64,000 bases of DNA from CAZHNW01 sp942491575 (GTDB taxonomy: Bacteria; Spirochaetota; UBA4802; UBA5550). Below the pieces are notes generated by a model. That model did not search any database, was not told the DNA's origin, and saw nothing but the letters and a program-made list of their open reading frames with translations. The stretch lies in assembly GCA_942491575.1 (NCBI GenBank), contig CALOBT010000031.1:1612001-1676000 (forward strand), given 5' to 3'. This document shows, one piece after another, positions 33,713 through 43,007 of this stretch. Numbering within the stretch: position 1 is the first letter of the stretch; every line of letters starts with the position of its first letter. Made by a program: the position numbers and the translations under genes.

Positions 33713-35845
33713 TTATTCTATAATATTTATATAATCCTTTATAACCTGATATGATTTTTCGATATAGATATCTTCATAAATGTATTTCATCATTTGCTTA
33801 TTATGTTTTTTCCTGTATGAATCCATTTGGATTAGATCTTTGTCATACTGATTATTATGAATTTTGTATGATTTGGAAGGGCGAATAAGAGTTTTCTCAG
33901 CTAGCTGCAATAATGAATTCTTCCTGTTCATTTCTTCTATAAATAATTCTCTGTTTAGAGATGATTCTTTTATGTTAAATAAATACCTGTTTATTTTTTG
34001 GTTAAGTTTTCGAATCAGGCGGAAATTTTTATCATGTAATAACCGTCTACGGTTTTTTTTCTTTAGGGCAATTATCGGTAGAGCGGTTCCTCTCTTATAT
34101 TCAAGCTGCTTATATTTTTTCGGGGGTTTAATTTTAAACTGATTTTTTGCCGGTATATTATCAAAAATGCCGGGCAACATAATATCAGGTTTGACACCTG
34201 TTCCGTGATGACTTTTCCCTGAAAGGTCGTAGTATACACTGGTGGTAATTTTTATATAATCATATTCTCCTCTTTCTAATTTCCTTTTATTTAATTTGTT
34301 AAGGTATTTAACGAGGGGAATAATCAGCTGGGAGCTGCCTTTTCCAAAAGTTTTACTGCCAACGATAATTGCGCGTTTGTAATCTTTCATTATGGAAGAA
34401 AAAATTTCTGATGCAGAAGCACTTTGATTATTCACCATTACAACTAGAGGTCCATCGTATATTGAACCTCTGTTAGGATCTTTAATGACGGATAATTTAG
34501 ACTTCTCTGAGGATTGGAGGCATAGGGGACCTTCATCAATGAAAATTCCCGCTAGTTCAACAGATTCACGAAGGGAACCTCCGCCGTTGTTTCTAAGGTC
34601 TAAGATAAGGCCGTCGATATCCTCTCTTTTTAGCTTCAGGATTTCCTTCGCAACATCATTTGCACAAGAAGGGGCGCCGACTTTGTTCCAGTCGGTATAA
34701 AATGCCGGGAGAGAAATGTATCCGATTTTTTTGGGTCCCTTCAGGATGAAACTATTTATAATATTTTCTTCATTAATAATTTTTGTCTTTGTTAAGGGTA
34801 CTTTGAGCAAACGACCATTTATTTTTTTTATTGTGATGACCATCCTGTTATACCTGGAGTTACTGATCAATCTATACAAATCAGTAATACTCAGGTATTG
34901 GGTAGAATAAATCCCGTCTTTCTCCGAGGGGATATTTATTTCTAAAACTTTATCATTTATATTGATTTTTCCTGACTGCCATGCAGGGCCTCCTGGAACA
35001 ATTTTTTCTATGATAATTTTACCGGCTAAATTTCTGGCAAAATGAATTCCATATGATAAAGCTTTTTTAGACAAGAAAGACTCCAGCTCTTTCTTGTCCT
35101 TTCCTGACAGGAACATGGTATAGGGATCGCAATTCAAAGCTACAGTATTTAAAAATATCGATTCGACATTAGCGGTAAATCCATTTTGGGGATATAATAT
35201 TTTTTTAATTAATTTTATTTCACGTTTAATAATCAGTGATTTAATTATGGGTTCATATGTTTTTAAAAACTTTTTTGGCTTTTTTTCCTCTTCATCTAAA
35301 TGATGATTATAATAGGCAAGTCGAAGTATTTTATATTTTAATAATTTTCTCCATTTATTATATAATTCTTTCTGGTTTTGCGGATATTGTGGTTCGTCAT
35401 CATAAACCAGTTTTTCAGGTAAATTATATTGGAACTGTTGCCCGGCAAGTTTTTCTATAGTTGTAATGCTCTCATGAAGTCTTTGCTTGTATAGTTTTGC
35501 TGTTGCTGATACAAAAGCGGGATTTATTTTTCTATGTTTGTTACCCAGGTCCAGATTAATCAAAACTAATTTTTCAATATCCCTATTTAAAAATACTAAA
35601 CCTTCCGGATCCAGATTCTTTAAATAATTTTTTTTTACAGAGACCGAATCTATTGTATCGGCTTTTAATTGGAGCAGATGAAATTTTTCCATGTAATCCA
35701 ACAGATTCGAAAGCTTATACGACAACTTTGAGTTCATTGAATCTGCAATACAGATTGTTGTAAATACCAAAAGAAAGGAGAGGGAAAGGATAAGTTTATA
35801 GCCATACCTGTTGTTGCTTTTATTCCTGCCATTGATATATTTCAT
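33713..35845 (-). CDS. C-terminal processing (tail-specific) protease, S41A family
   Basis: 710 residues with an N-terminal signal segment (ILSLSFLLVFTTICIA). A long helical N-terminal domain is followed by a PDZ domain (KIIIEKIVPGGPAWQSGKIN, about 268-287) and the S41 core. The catalytic Ser is in NNQSASASEIFSS and the Lys in VGSKTFGKGSSQ, spaced as in Prc. The substrate-binding segment IDGLILDLRNNGGG is also present. The C-terminal ~130 residues resemble the extra domain of Prc. It acts in the periplasm, cutting proteins with non-polar C-termini. Cotranscribed with the downstream exported protein, which could be a partner or substrate. Confidence 0.9.
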   Translation of the reverse strand: MKYINGRNKSNNRYGYKLILSLSFLLVFTTICIADSMNSKLSYKLSNLLDYMEKFHLLQLKADTIDSVSVKKNYLKNLDPEGLVFLNRDIEKLVLINLDLGNKHRKINPAFVSATAKLYKQRLHESITTIEKLAGQQFQYNLPEKLVYDDEPQYPQNQKELYNKWRKLLKYKILRLAYYNHHLDEEEKKPKKFLKTYEPIIKSLIIKREIKLIKKILYPQNGFTANVESIFLNTVALNCDPYTMFLSGKDKKELESFLSKKALSYGIHFARNLAGKIIIEKIVPGGPAWQSGKININDKVLEINIPSEKDGIYSTQYLSITDLYRLISNSRYNRMVITIKKINGRLLKVPLTKTKIINEENIINSFILKGPKKIGYISLPAFYTDWNKVGAPSCANDVAKEILKLKREDIDGLILDLRNNGGGSLRESVELAGIFIDEGPLCLQSSEKSKLSVIKDPNRGSIYDGPLVVMVNNQSASASEIFSSIMKDYKRAIIVGSKTFGKGSSQLIIPLVKYLNKLNKRKLERGEYDYIKITTSVYYDLSGKSHHGTGVKPDIMLPGIFDNIPAKNQFKIKPPKKYKQLEYKRGTALPIIALKKKNRRRLLHDKNFRLIRKLNQKINRYLFNIKESSLNRELFIEEMNRKNSLLQLAEKTLIRPSKSYKIHNNQYDKDLIQMDSYRKKHNKQMMKYIYEDIYIEKSYQVIKDYINIIE

Positions 35846-36140
35846 GCGTAAGCTTTTCTCTGATTATAAATTTATGTGAGTCATAATAGATAATCACGCG
35901 GTAGAAGAAAAGCACTTTTATCGTGGGATTGATAAAATATTGACAAAAAGCAGTGGCCATGCAAAGCTTTTTAAAATTGGTTGCTATTTTCAGCATGGCA
36001 ATATGTCCCGGGGAGTATAAGCAGCATAAATCGATCAATACAAGAAAATCTTGTGGGTCACGCCCATGTTATCTAAATTTAAAAGAGAAGATTGGATTAG
36101 TGATTTATTATAAACGATAATCAATATAGAGGGAACCATA

Positions 36141-37454
36141 ATGAGTATTGGGATCACTGCTTTTGGATGGGGAATTTTAAGCGCTATCTCACTTCCGTTG
36201 GGAGCTATTCTCGGGCTTTGGTGGTGTCCGAAAAAAAAGATCAACTCGGCATTTATGGCATTTGGAGCAGGAGCTTTACTATTTGCCCTTACAATTGAAC
36301 TCTTTGGACATGTTCCGCACCATGCGAAGACTCACGGAATGGGAGCACTATGGGCAGCTGTTTTGGGCGCAGTCATCGGAGGAGTTCTTTTTCGAATTTT
36401 AAATTTTATCCTGAACAATCAGGGGGCATTTTTACGAAAACTGGGTATTGCTCGTCAATATGTAGCGGAGCTGAAACTGGCTCGGCAATCTCAACTCATC
36501 AATGAACTATCGAAGGTGAAGGTGCTGAGTGATTTTCCTCCTGAATATATGGCTGAACTGATGCTACGGCTTCGGGAAAGGAAATATAAACGAGATGAGA
36601 CTCTTTTTTCTCAGGGTGATCTCGCTGAAGAGATGTTTTTTATTCTTATGGGAGAGGTGGATATTGTCCGACATGAGGCGAAGGAGCAGCATCTCCTTGA
36701 GACTCTCAAGGTTTACGATACTTTCGGTGAGCTGGGAATTTTGACCGGTGAGTCCCGTACGGCAGATGCAAAGGCACGGACGGATGTCACTGTCTATCGA
36801 ATTCTCAAGGGGGATTTTGATGAGATTCTGGCCAAATCACCGGAACTTCAAGAATCGATTCAAGAGTTGGCTGCATCCCGCATGGATAATCTTTCGGTAA
36901 AAAGCTCTACTTTTCAGAATGACCAGTGGAGAAAAGAGACAATTGAACATATTCAAAAAGTTAACCAGGCTGTTACAGATTCAGAAGTGCAAGAAGAGGG
37001 AGAGGCCATTGGAGGAGCATCTCTTGCGATTTGGCTGGGGATTTTTCTTGATGGGATTCCGGAATCATTGGTTATTGGCATGCTGGCATTGAACCCTCGT
37101 GGAATGAGTATGGCATTTATTGCAGGAGTATTTCTGGCAAACCTTCCTGAGGCGATGTCAAGTGCCGTAAGCATGAAGAATAACGGAATGAAGTTAATGA
37201 AAATTATGATGATGTGGGGATCGATCTGCCTTTTTACCGGGATTGGGGCTTATTTCGGAGCCACACTTTTTCCTGTCCATCCCACAGGAGGCCTTTATTA
37301 TTTTGTCATGGGGACTGAGGGATTGGCTGCGGGTGCCATGTTGACCATGATTGCTGAGACAATGCTTCCCGAGGCTTTCGAGCAAGGGGGCAGTATTGTG
37401 GGTCTTTCTACTTTAGCTGGATTTCTGGCTGCTCTATTAGTGAAGGTGATATGA
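36141..37454 (+). CDS. ZIP-like membrane transporter with an inserted cyclic-nucleotide-binding domain
   Basis: 437 residues. Helices 1-3 (about 5-92: ILSAISLPLGAILGLWWC, AFMAFGAGALLFALTIELFG, LWAAVLGAVIGGVLFRIL) are followed by a complete cNMP-binding domain (about 128-235) with the phosphate-binding cassette FGELGILTGESRTADAKA. ZIP-like helices resume at about 290. The metal-site positions read FLDGIPESLVIG and FLANLPEAMSSA, in place of the usual H-N-x-P-E-G and H-E-x-P-E patterns, so metal ligands, if any, are Asp, Asn and Glu. Length exceeds ordinary ZIPs (~250-300) by the insert. GAGGGAA lies 6-12 nt before the ATG. The transported substrate is unknown; gating by a nucleotide is an inference. 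Confidence 0.78.
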   Translation: MSIGITAFGWGILSAISLPLGAILGLWWCPKKKINSAFMAFGAGALLFALTIELFGHVPHHAKTHGMGALWAAVLGAVIGGVLFRILNFILNNQGAFLRKLGIARQYVAELKLARQSQLINELSKVKVLSDFPPEYMAELMLRLRERKYKRDETLFSQGDLAEEMFFILMGEVDIVRHEAKEQHLLETLKVYDTFGELGILTGESRTADAKARTDVTVYRILKGDFDEILAKSPELQESIQELAASRMDNLSVKSSTFQNDQWRKETIEHIQKVNQAVTDSEVQEEGEAIGGASLAIWLGIFLDGIPESLVIGMLALNPRGMSMAFIAGVFLANLPEAMSSAVSMKNNGMKLMKIMMMWGSICLFTGIGAYFGATLFPVHPTGGLYYFVMGTEGLAAGAMLTMIAETMLPEAFEQGGSIVGLSTLAGFLAALLVKVI

Positions 37455-37854
37455 GATTATTATGTAAAACTTTCTCTGCTGCCGTCTTCTGATATGCGGA
37501 TTCCAGTTAATGAAGTACAAAAAAATTCTAGTGGATTGAAAAAGAAAAAGAAGAAGTTATGTGAAGGGGTGCTCCGTGATAATTTTGTTTTGCATAACTA
37601 ACTGTTTTTTTACTACCTTCTCTACATACATCCTCAAAATATTTTTTTTCTAAAAAGCAGTTGATGAAAATTATAACTGAGTATATTGATTGGTGTAATT
37701 CTATGAGACCTCTTCGGAGAATCGGACAAGGTATAATAGCAGGAATTTTTTAGCGAAAAAACGAATTTTCAAAAGAAAAGGTTCTGGGAGCGCTTCATTT
37801 ACATTATGCAGCCTGACGAATGAGGTTTTTCCACGGTACGGGCTGCAGCATTAT
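37455..37854. other. Intergenic region with insertion-sequence debris
   Basis: About 400 bp with no intact gene. It includes a possible IS3-type transposase tail (37655-37753) and the upstream flank of the IS66 remnant. The remainder is AT-rich and featureless. Confidence 0.4.
37655..37753 (+). pseudogene. Possible IS3-type transposase C-terminal fragment
   Basis: A 32-codon frame reads KQLMKIITEYIDWCNSMRPL and ends TAG. The E-Y-I-x-W-x-N-x-x-R pattern resembles the region just before the end of IS3-group transposases. No upstream coding sequence or ends are present. Low confidence. Confidence 0.3.
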
Positions 37855-38124
37855 CAGACATTTAAAGGATCTGGTATCACTCAGCACGAATACTGCAGAC
37901 AAAATAACCTTGGCTACTGAACATTCAATAAATTGAAAAGGCTCTTCTGCCAGGAAAGCAGCTCGACATCACTTCAGCAGTTACCAGTTACATGTTCTCC
38001 AATACTCCTACAATCAGAAAGACTGGAAATAATTCTACAGGATAATTTTAAGATATCAATCCCCGATGTTTTTTCTGAAGAAACACTGAGGAAAATCATA
38101 TCAGCCCTGAGGCATGATTCATGA
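37855..38124 (+). pseudogene. IS66 OrfA (TnpA-like) remnant
   Basis: The frame HEYCRQNNLGY-stop-TFNKLKRL matches the start of IS66 OrfA proteins (C-R-x-N-x-x-S-Y-S-T-F-x-x-W-K); a TGA at 37918-37920 interrupts it. It continues to ERLEIILQDNFKISIPDVFS, the usual OrfA C-terminus. It ends in an ATGA overlap with OrfB, as in intact IS66 elements. The first part of the gene is lost. Confidence 0.7.
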
Positions 38125-38321
38125 AAATAAACTGGGAGGAAGTAAAAATCTTCATCAAGCCAGGTCCAACAGATATGAGAAAACAGATCTATGGCCTGAC
38201 CGTGTTGATTCAGGAAGAACTACAACATGATCCATTTACCGGCAACCTTTATCTTTTCTGCAACCGGAACAGACGCAGATTGAAAATCATTTACTGGGAC
38301 CGGGTGCTATGTTATCCATAA
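38121..38321 (+). pseudogene. Truncated IS66 OrfB (TnpB-like)
   Basis: The frame reads KIFIKPGPTDMRKQIYGLTV, DPFTGNLYLFCNRNRRRLKI and IIYWDR, which is the core of the IS66 Orf2 family (~110-120 residues). It is cut after about 60 residues and replaced by unrelated sequence, and the large OrfC transposase is absent. The element is dead. Confidence 0.8.
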
Positions 38322-38343
38322 AGATTCATTATAGGGCATGTGC

Positions 38344-39549
38344 CTATTTAACTACTGATGCATTTTGCTCAAGATTAAGTGAATAATTTACTCCAAGGAA
38401 AAAACCAAAGGAATCGCTGTCAAATTTCTGATTGTTGTATTCACGATCCACGCCGGCGGAATATAATCCACTTATGTAGAGGACCAAATCCCTGTTTATA
38501 AAATAATACAGACCCAGAATCGTAGTCACAGAGCTGACATCTACTCGAAAAGAATTCAGACTTCGGGAACCGGTTCCGGTATTATAGTATTGAAATGCTG
38601 TCGAGAGCATAAAATGCCTTGAAACGATTATACTTCCCGAGAGGATAACAGCAAAGGTGTCATTCAAATCTGCGTTTTCCTCATAGGTAGTATCGCCAAA
38701 AATACCACTTTCCTCTTTATTGCTTGTTTCGATGCCGGCGACTTGCGACCAGAATCCATGAATAAAAGCAGCGCTGAAAAACACGTAGGGTTTCCATCTA
38801 TACTCTGCATACAATGTATAGGTAAAGGGCAGGTCATACTGTAGTGTAAAATCTCCGGAGGCGAGTTGTGCATCAGAAAAAATATCCTCTTTAATGTAGC
38901 CGCCCTTTAATTTACTTTTTGAAGGCATCTTAAGCTGGAATCCAACTGACAGTATTTTTTTATATCGATACATTGCACCGCAGTTGCCCACTACTTCTGA
39001 AATGCCTGATGCTTTCATGGTATCAAAAGAGACGAGGTCCGGATTTTCATTTAAAAATAAACTTTTTGATTTATATTCGTTATAATAAACAAAGCTGACT
39101 CCTCCGACGATAAAGATATTTTCGGTTATCCCAAAGGCAATTGTCGGGGCGGTACTTATTATCGCACCGCGGCTTGCAATATCAAATCCAAAAAATTCAT
39201 AATCCTTATAGACAGTTTTGCTGTGTGTAAAGGTTGTCCCCACGCCAAGTGCAATGTTTTTGTATTTACCTGCAATGTACAGACCGGCAGAATTAGAAAT
39301 ATAACTGGATTCATTTTTTTTCGTGTTTTCATGGATGTATTTGGGGGTTATCATCAGGTTGATTAATGAAACACTTAAATTCTTTTGGTCATACATCAGC
39401 TGATGAATATTACCGTACACCAAAGTAGGATCCGTAGAGACGATAGATGAACTAAAGGCGAAGAGGGGGCTGGTTCCGGAAAAAAATAGAAAGATAATAA
39501 GTAAGTATTGTACTATTCTGATATGTCTTCTGTTTTTATATGGTGTCAT
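38344..39549 (-). CDS. Predicted outer-membrane beta-barrel (FadL/OmpP1-like)
   Basis: 401 residues with a signal peptide (QYLLIIFLFFSGTSPLFA). The body alternates short beta strands with aromatic girdles (LYIAGKYKNIALGVGTTFTH, VGFQLKMPSKSKLKGGYIKE, YTLYAEYRWKPYVFFSAAFI) and ends in a final strand, FFLGVNYSLNLEQ. This pattern, including the K-x-P-S-K-L-K-G segment, resembles the FadL/OmpP1/TodX group that takes up fatty acids and other hydrophobic compounds. The N-terminal hatch typical of FadL is not clear, so the substrate is open. It could serve the fatty-acid regulon of this window. Confidence 0.6.
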   Translation of the reverse strand: MTPYKNRRHIRIVQYLLIIFLFFSGTSPLFAFSSSIVSTDPTLVYGNIHQLMYDQKNLSVSLINLMITPKYIHENTKKNESSYISNSAGLYIAGKYKNIALGVGTTFTHSKTVYKDYEFFGFDIASRGAIISTAPTIAFGITENIFIVGGVSFVYYNEYKSKSLFLNENPDLVSFDTMKASGISEVVGNCGAMYRYKKILSVGFQLKMPSKSKLKGGYIKEDIFSDAQLASGDFTLQYDLPFTYTLYAEYRWKPYVFFSAAFIHGFWSQVAGIETSNKEESGIFGDTTYEENADLNDTFAVILSGSIIVSRHFMLSTAFQYYNTGTGSRSLNSFRVDVSSVTTILGLYYFINRDLVLYISGLYSAGVDREYNNQKFDSDSFGFFLGVNYSLNLEQNASVVK

Positions 39550-40092
39550 CTAATTGTTTGTTTTTAATTTTCCTTGATTATTTTCTATAAACCAGTTTGA
39601 GAGCTTAAGTTTTAACGTCAATACTTTAATATCGAAGTGATATGAAGTATACCTGCTATAGAGTAATCCCTACACTGCCATCAGGCGCCGGTGAGAAAAG
39701 AGTAATGTGACTGGTTTTTTCTGTGCAGTTTTAAACTCCCCACCTGGGGCCACGGGGGACGGATTCCGATGCCATGACTAATATGCCCGATTTTTGGCGC
39801 AACCCTCTCGATGAGGGAAGTGTCGGGGAAGACATATGTGTCGAGAGCTGACTGAAAATATATTTAGATTTCTACAGTGGCTCCTAATAAGTGGGGTCAT
39901 TCACTCCTTATAGCGGAGCATTCATTCCCTTGCATAAATTAAATCTTGCACATAACCCATGGTATTTATCAATGTTTACGATAAAATCTGGAATGATACA
40001 ATTTATGGATTCGGCCAGTGAGATACGATAAAGCGACTTATTGATTGATCATAATCCGGGTAGTCCAAAAATCCTTAATACGGAGAAAAAAG
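39550..40092. other. Divergent intergenic region
   Basis: 543 bp between the outer-membrane protein and lipoprotein genes. CTCTCGA and TCGAGAG form a spaced inverted repeat near 39813-39850. No gene is convincing. Local G+C rises toward the lipoprotein gene, which is itself richer in G+C than its neighbours. Confidence 0.4.
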
Positions 40093-42006
40093 ATGAAAAA
40101 AATACTATCAAGTCTATTAATATTCATTCTGCCCCTGCTTTTTTTGATATCCTGTTCAAAAAGCGAGGATAAACCAACACACACCACTATAAACGACGCC
40201 AGCGGCCTCCCCTTTGACCCTGCGGACCCCTCCGCAACGGTAAACGTAACGATCAGGGTCAGCGATACGGACAATAAGGCCATCGACGGCGCCGAGCTTG
40301 TATTTATGGGAACTGCCTATGCACTTGCCGCGGATGCGACAGAGCATACCCTTGACAGTATCCCGGTAAAGGAGGCCCCCAGTCTTGTAGTGCGCGCTCC
40401 CGGTTATATGACAACACAGCTGAATGTAAATCCCATGGACAGCCGGGACGGAATCTCCGTGGTTCTTCTGCCCATGGAAGCGACAGAAACCTTTGGCAAC
40501 AACGTTGGCGGTAGTGTGCAGGCCAGGGCGGGCAGCGTGACTTTCCCGGCGGACGGAATGATAGATACCGCGACAGGATCGACCTACAGCGGCAGTGCCA
40601 CGGTGGATCTCAGGGTATCGGATGTTAACCGCGACTACCTGGATGCAAACGGCAAGATTGACGTGGACGCCTCCAGACTGACAACATTAACCCGTGACAG
40701 CAGCGGCAATGTAAAGATGTCAGTACAGCTGGCCACCATGGATATCCAGGCCAGAGGCGATTTAAATGAAAATCTGCAGCTTGATATGGCAAACAGTAAG
40801 ACCGCGGAGGTCACCATGAACATCAGCGATAAATTCACCGGTGAACTCCCCGGATTGACTGCCGGAACGACACTTCCCCTTTCCACACTGGATGAGACAA
40901 CAGGCGAATGGATAGAAACTTCCGCCTGCACCCTGGAGAACGATGGCGGCAGCCTGGTCTGCAAAGGCTCCGTGGACACCGTGGGAACCGTGGCGGTAAA
41001 TTATGAGACATGCTACGGATGTGTAAAGGCTGAACTCAGTTTTGCCGTTCCCAAAGACAAGACAATAGTTTCGAGGAAGTATTCACTGGCTGAAGGCTAC
41101 AAAGTCCATACCTACAATGCCAATGGCAAAGTGGGTGTGGTTGCCCTGGTACCCACGGACAGTACCGGCAAGCTGAAAGACAGCTATGAACTTCTCTCGG
41201 AATACAACCTGCAGACCACCAGCGAAATGACCGATCCCGTGGATCCCCTGGCAGGCACTTTCTATTCACAGACGGATACGGTTCCCCTGCAGAAGATCAC
41301 CACTCCCCTCACCGGGATGGAAGGCGACAGTCTCGACGCCCTGCTGAATGTATGCACCATGGCTGCCACCAGTATCACGGTGACCGCCCCAGCCGATGTG
41401 AAAGTTGATATGAGTGAGGCTGTTGCAACTCCGGTGGATCCTTTAGACTTTTTTCTGGAAGATCCCGTGTTCCCGGAGCTTGTAGGCACATGGGCATCCC
41501 CCTGCCAGAATGACGGGGATCCGTGGTACAACGACCTTAAGTTTGTCAGTGTTATTGATATGTTCAACCGGATGCATACCAGCTTGATATATTACGACTC
41601 AAGTAATGTGAGCTGTTCCGGGAACAAAACAGCGGAATGGAAATGGGTATACAGTTTATCCGGAGGTACAGCATCAGGGATAACGAATGAATCAATCGCG
41701 GCTGTAGAAATAAATTCTTTGATTTACTATCAGTCCGTCATACTCCACACTGATGACCTGGTGTCTGAATGGAACAGCAATTCACATTTCGGTATCAGTG
41801 ACTGGGTCAAAGGTCAAGAGATAGATGTCACAGGCAAAAACTTTGACGGCAGTGCGGCGATCTACTCCACCTATTATGATCTCAACTGGGTAAACGCCGA
41901 AGGAGATACCTCCTATGGAGGCCTGGCAGATGCCACAAATAACGGTTCCACAGAAGCGAAAAGGCCGACGAGTTTAAATACCTCAAGCCCCATGTACAGG
42001 CAGTAA
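40093..42006 (+). CDS. Large predicted lipoprotein with carboxypeptidase-regulatory-like domain
   Basis: 637 residues from the ATG at 40093 (MKKILSSLLIFILPLLFLISC), which has CGGAGA 7-12 nt upstream and a lipobox Cys at residue 21. Residues about 45-130 resemble a CarboxypepD-regulatory / Ig-like beta sandwich (VNVTIRVSDTDNKAIDGAEL, VVRAPGYMTTQLNVNPMD). The next 300 residues are Thr- and Ser-rich beta domains, and the C-terminal ~170 residues have cysteine pairs. Codon choice is more G+C-rich than in the neighbouring AT-rich genes, which may reflect transfer. Surface display is likely; the ligand is unknown. Confidence 0.7.
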   Translation: MKKILSSLLIFILPLLFLISCSKSEDKPTHTTINDASGLPFDPADPSATVNVTIRVSDTDNKAIDGAELVFMGTAYALAADATEHTLDSIPVKEAPSLVVRAPGYMTTQLNVNPMDSRDGISVVLLPMEATETFGNNVGGSVQARAGSVTFPADGMIDTATGSTYSGSATVDLRVSDVNRDYLDANGKIDVDASRLTTLTRDSSGNVKMSVQLATMDIQARGDLNENLQLDMANSKTAEVTMNISDKFTGELPGLTAGTTLPLSTLDETTGEWIETSACTLENDGGSLVCKGSVDTVGTVAVNYETCYGCVKAELSFAVPKDKTIVSRKYSLAEGYKVHTYNANGKVGVVALVPTDSTGKLKDSYELLSEYNLQTTSEMTDPVDPLAGTFYSQTDTVPLQKITTPLTGMEGDSLDALLNVCTMAATSITVTAPADVKVDMSEAVATPVDPLDFFLEDPVFPELVGTWASPCQNDGDPWYNDLKFVSVIDMFNRMHTSLIYYDSSNVSCSGNKTAEWKWVYSLSGGTASGITNESIAAVEINSLIYYQSVILHTDDLVSEWNSNSHFGISDWVKGQEIDVTGKNFDGSAAIYSTYYDLNWVNAEGDTSYGGLADATNNGSTEAKRPTSLNTSSPMYRQ

Positions 42007-42039
42007 GGCCCCGGACGACCAAGAAAAAGGAGAAACATT

Positions 42040-42684
42040 ATGAAAAAAATATTTTTAATACTGGCGCTTATGGCTGCCGTTATTCTGTCTGTGACGGCTT
42101 GTGATAAAGAATGTGACGGAAACTGTGATAAGGATTATATTGTGAAAGTTTATCCAGATTCCCCAAAGAATAATATTACCGGGGCCATTAGATTGACTGA
42201 ACCGAGTCTTAAAAATCATACGATAGTCGTTTTAGAGATAATAAGCAAAAAGAATACTAAGGTGACCGGCAGTAATTTTGAAGCTCATTATGGCAAGCAC
42301 AAGCCTACGGTCTTGTTCCATGGCAACTCGAAAAATGAGAAGGCACTGATTCAAAATGTTGAAAAACATTTTAAGGATGGCCATTTAATATATAAAGTCA
42401 AAAAAGACGATTATTCAAGTTATATATATTATGGCGGAAGTATTTCAGATAGTTGGCCACATGGGGCCGTATATGCTTATGCCGTTAAACAAATTCCTAA
42501 CCCAAGCAGCAGCGACCAGGGGAGAATCCCTGTGGCTTTTTACCATGCGGATCAGAAAAAAGGCAGAAAGTTTCATGCCTACACCTGGTATCTCGATGTG
42601 ACGCAGAATCCTCCAGTACAGGTTACCAGGGATCAATATTACAAACTTCAGTGGGTAAAAGATTTGAAGGCTCAGGGCAAGTAA
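42040..42684 (+). CDS. Hypothetical lipoprotein
   Basis: 214 residues with signal and lipobox (LILALMAAVILSVTAC), followed by a Cys/Asp cluster, CDKECDGNCDKDY, that looks like a tether. The body is mixed beta and contains VPVAFYHADQ-like and FHAYTWYLDV segments. It begins 33 bp after the larger lipoprotein gene, with AAGGAG upstream, so they form an operon. No family is recognised. Confidence 0.7.
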   Translation: MKKIFLILALMAAVILSVTACDKECDGNCDKDYIVKVYPDSPKNNITGAIRLTEPSLKNHTIVVLEIISKKNTKVTGSNFEAHYGKHKPTVLFHGNSKNEKALIQNVEKHFKDGHLIYKVKKDDYSSYIYYGGSISDSWPHGAVYAYAVKQIPNPSSSDQGRIPVAFYHADQKKGRKFHAYTWYLDVTQNPPVQVTRDQYYKLQWVKDLKAQGK

Positions 42685-42725
42685 ATCTGCGACCTGCAGT
42701 GTTTTACAACAGAACAGGCTCAATT

Positions 42726-42758
42726 AAAAAAAGGCGTCCCGGAAAGGACGCCTTTTTT
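42726..42758 (+). terminator. Rho-independent terminator
   Basis: AAAAAGGCGTCC pairs with GGACGCCTTTTT around a 6-nt loop, followed by a T-run. Ends the lipoprotein operon. The remaining sequence to 43007 holds no gene; a TTGACT at 42892 lacks a well-spaced -10 box. Confidence 0.9.
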
Positions 42759-43007
42759 AGTGCGCCCGGGATGGGGCCACGCCGGGCCTGTGCAGCAATG
42801 TCCATGTGACGTTATTTCCCTTTTTACAATAAGAGTTTGCAGACAGACAATCAGTTTATTTAATAAAACTAATCAGAATTAAATCTTGACTTATTCATTT
42901 AAAATAAAAGCAGTATAAAAACCTGAAGTCAGGTAGTTTGCATCGCGTCATTTTTGTAATTTCCTGTGTTTATAAAATTTCTAATGATAATCGAGATTCC
43001 TTTGAAA

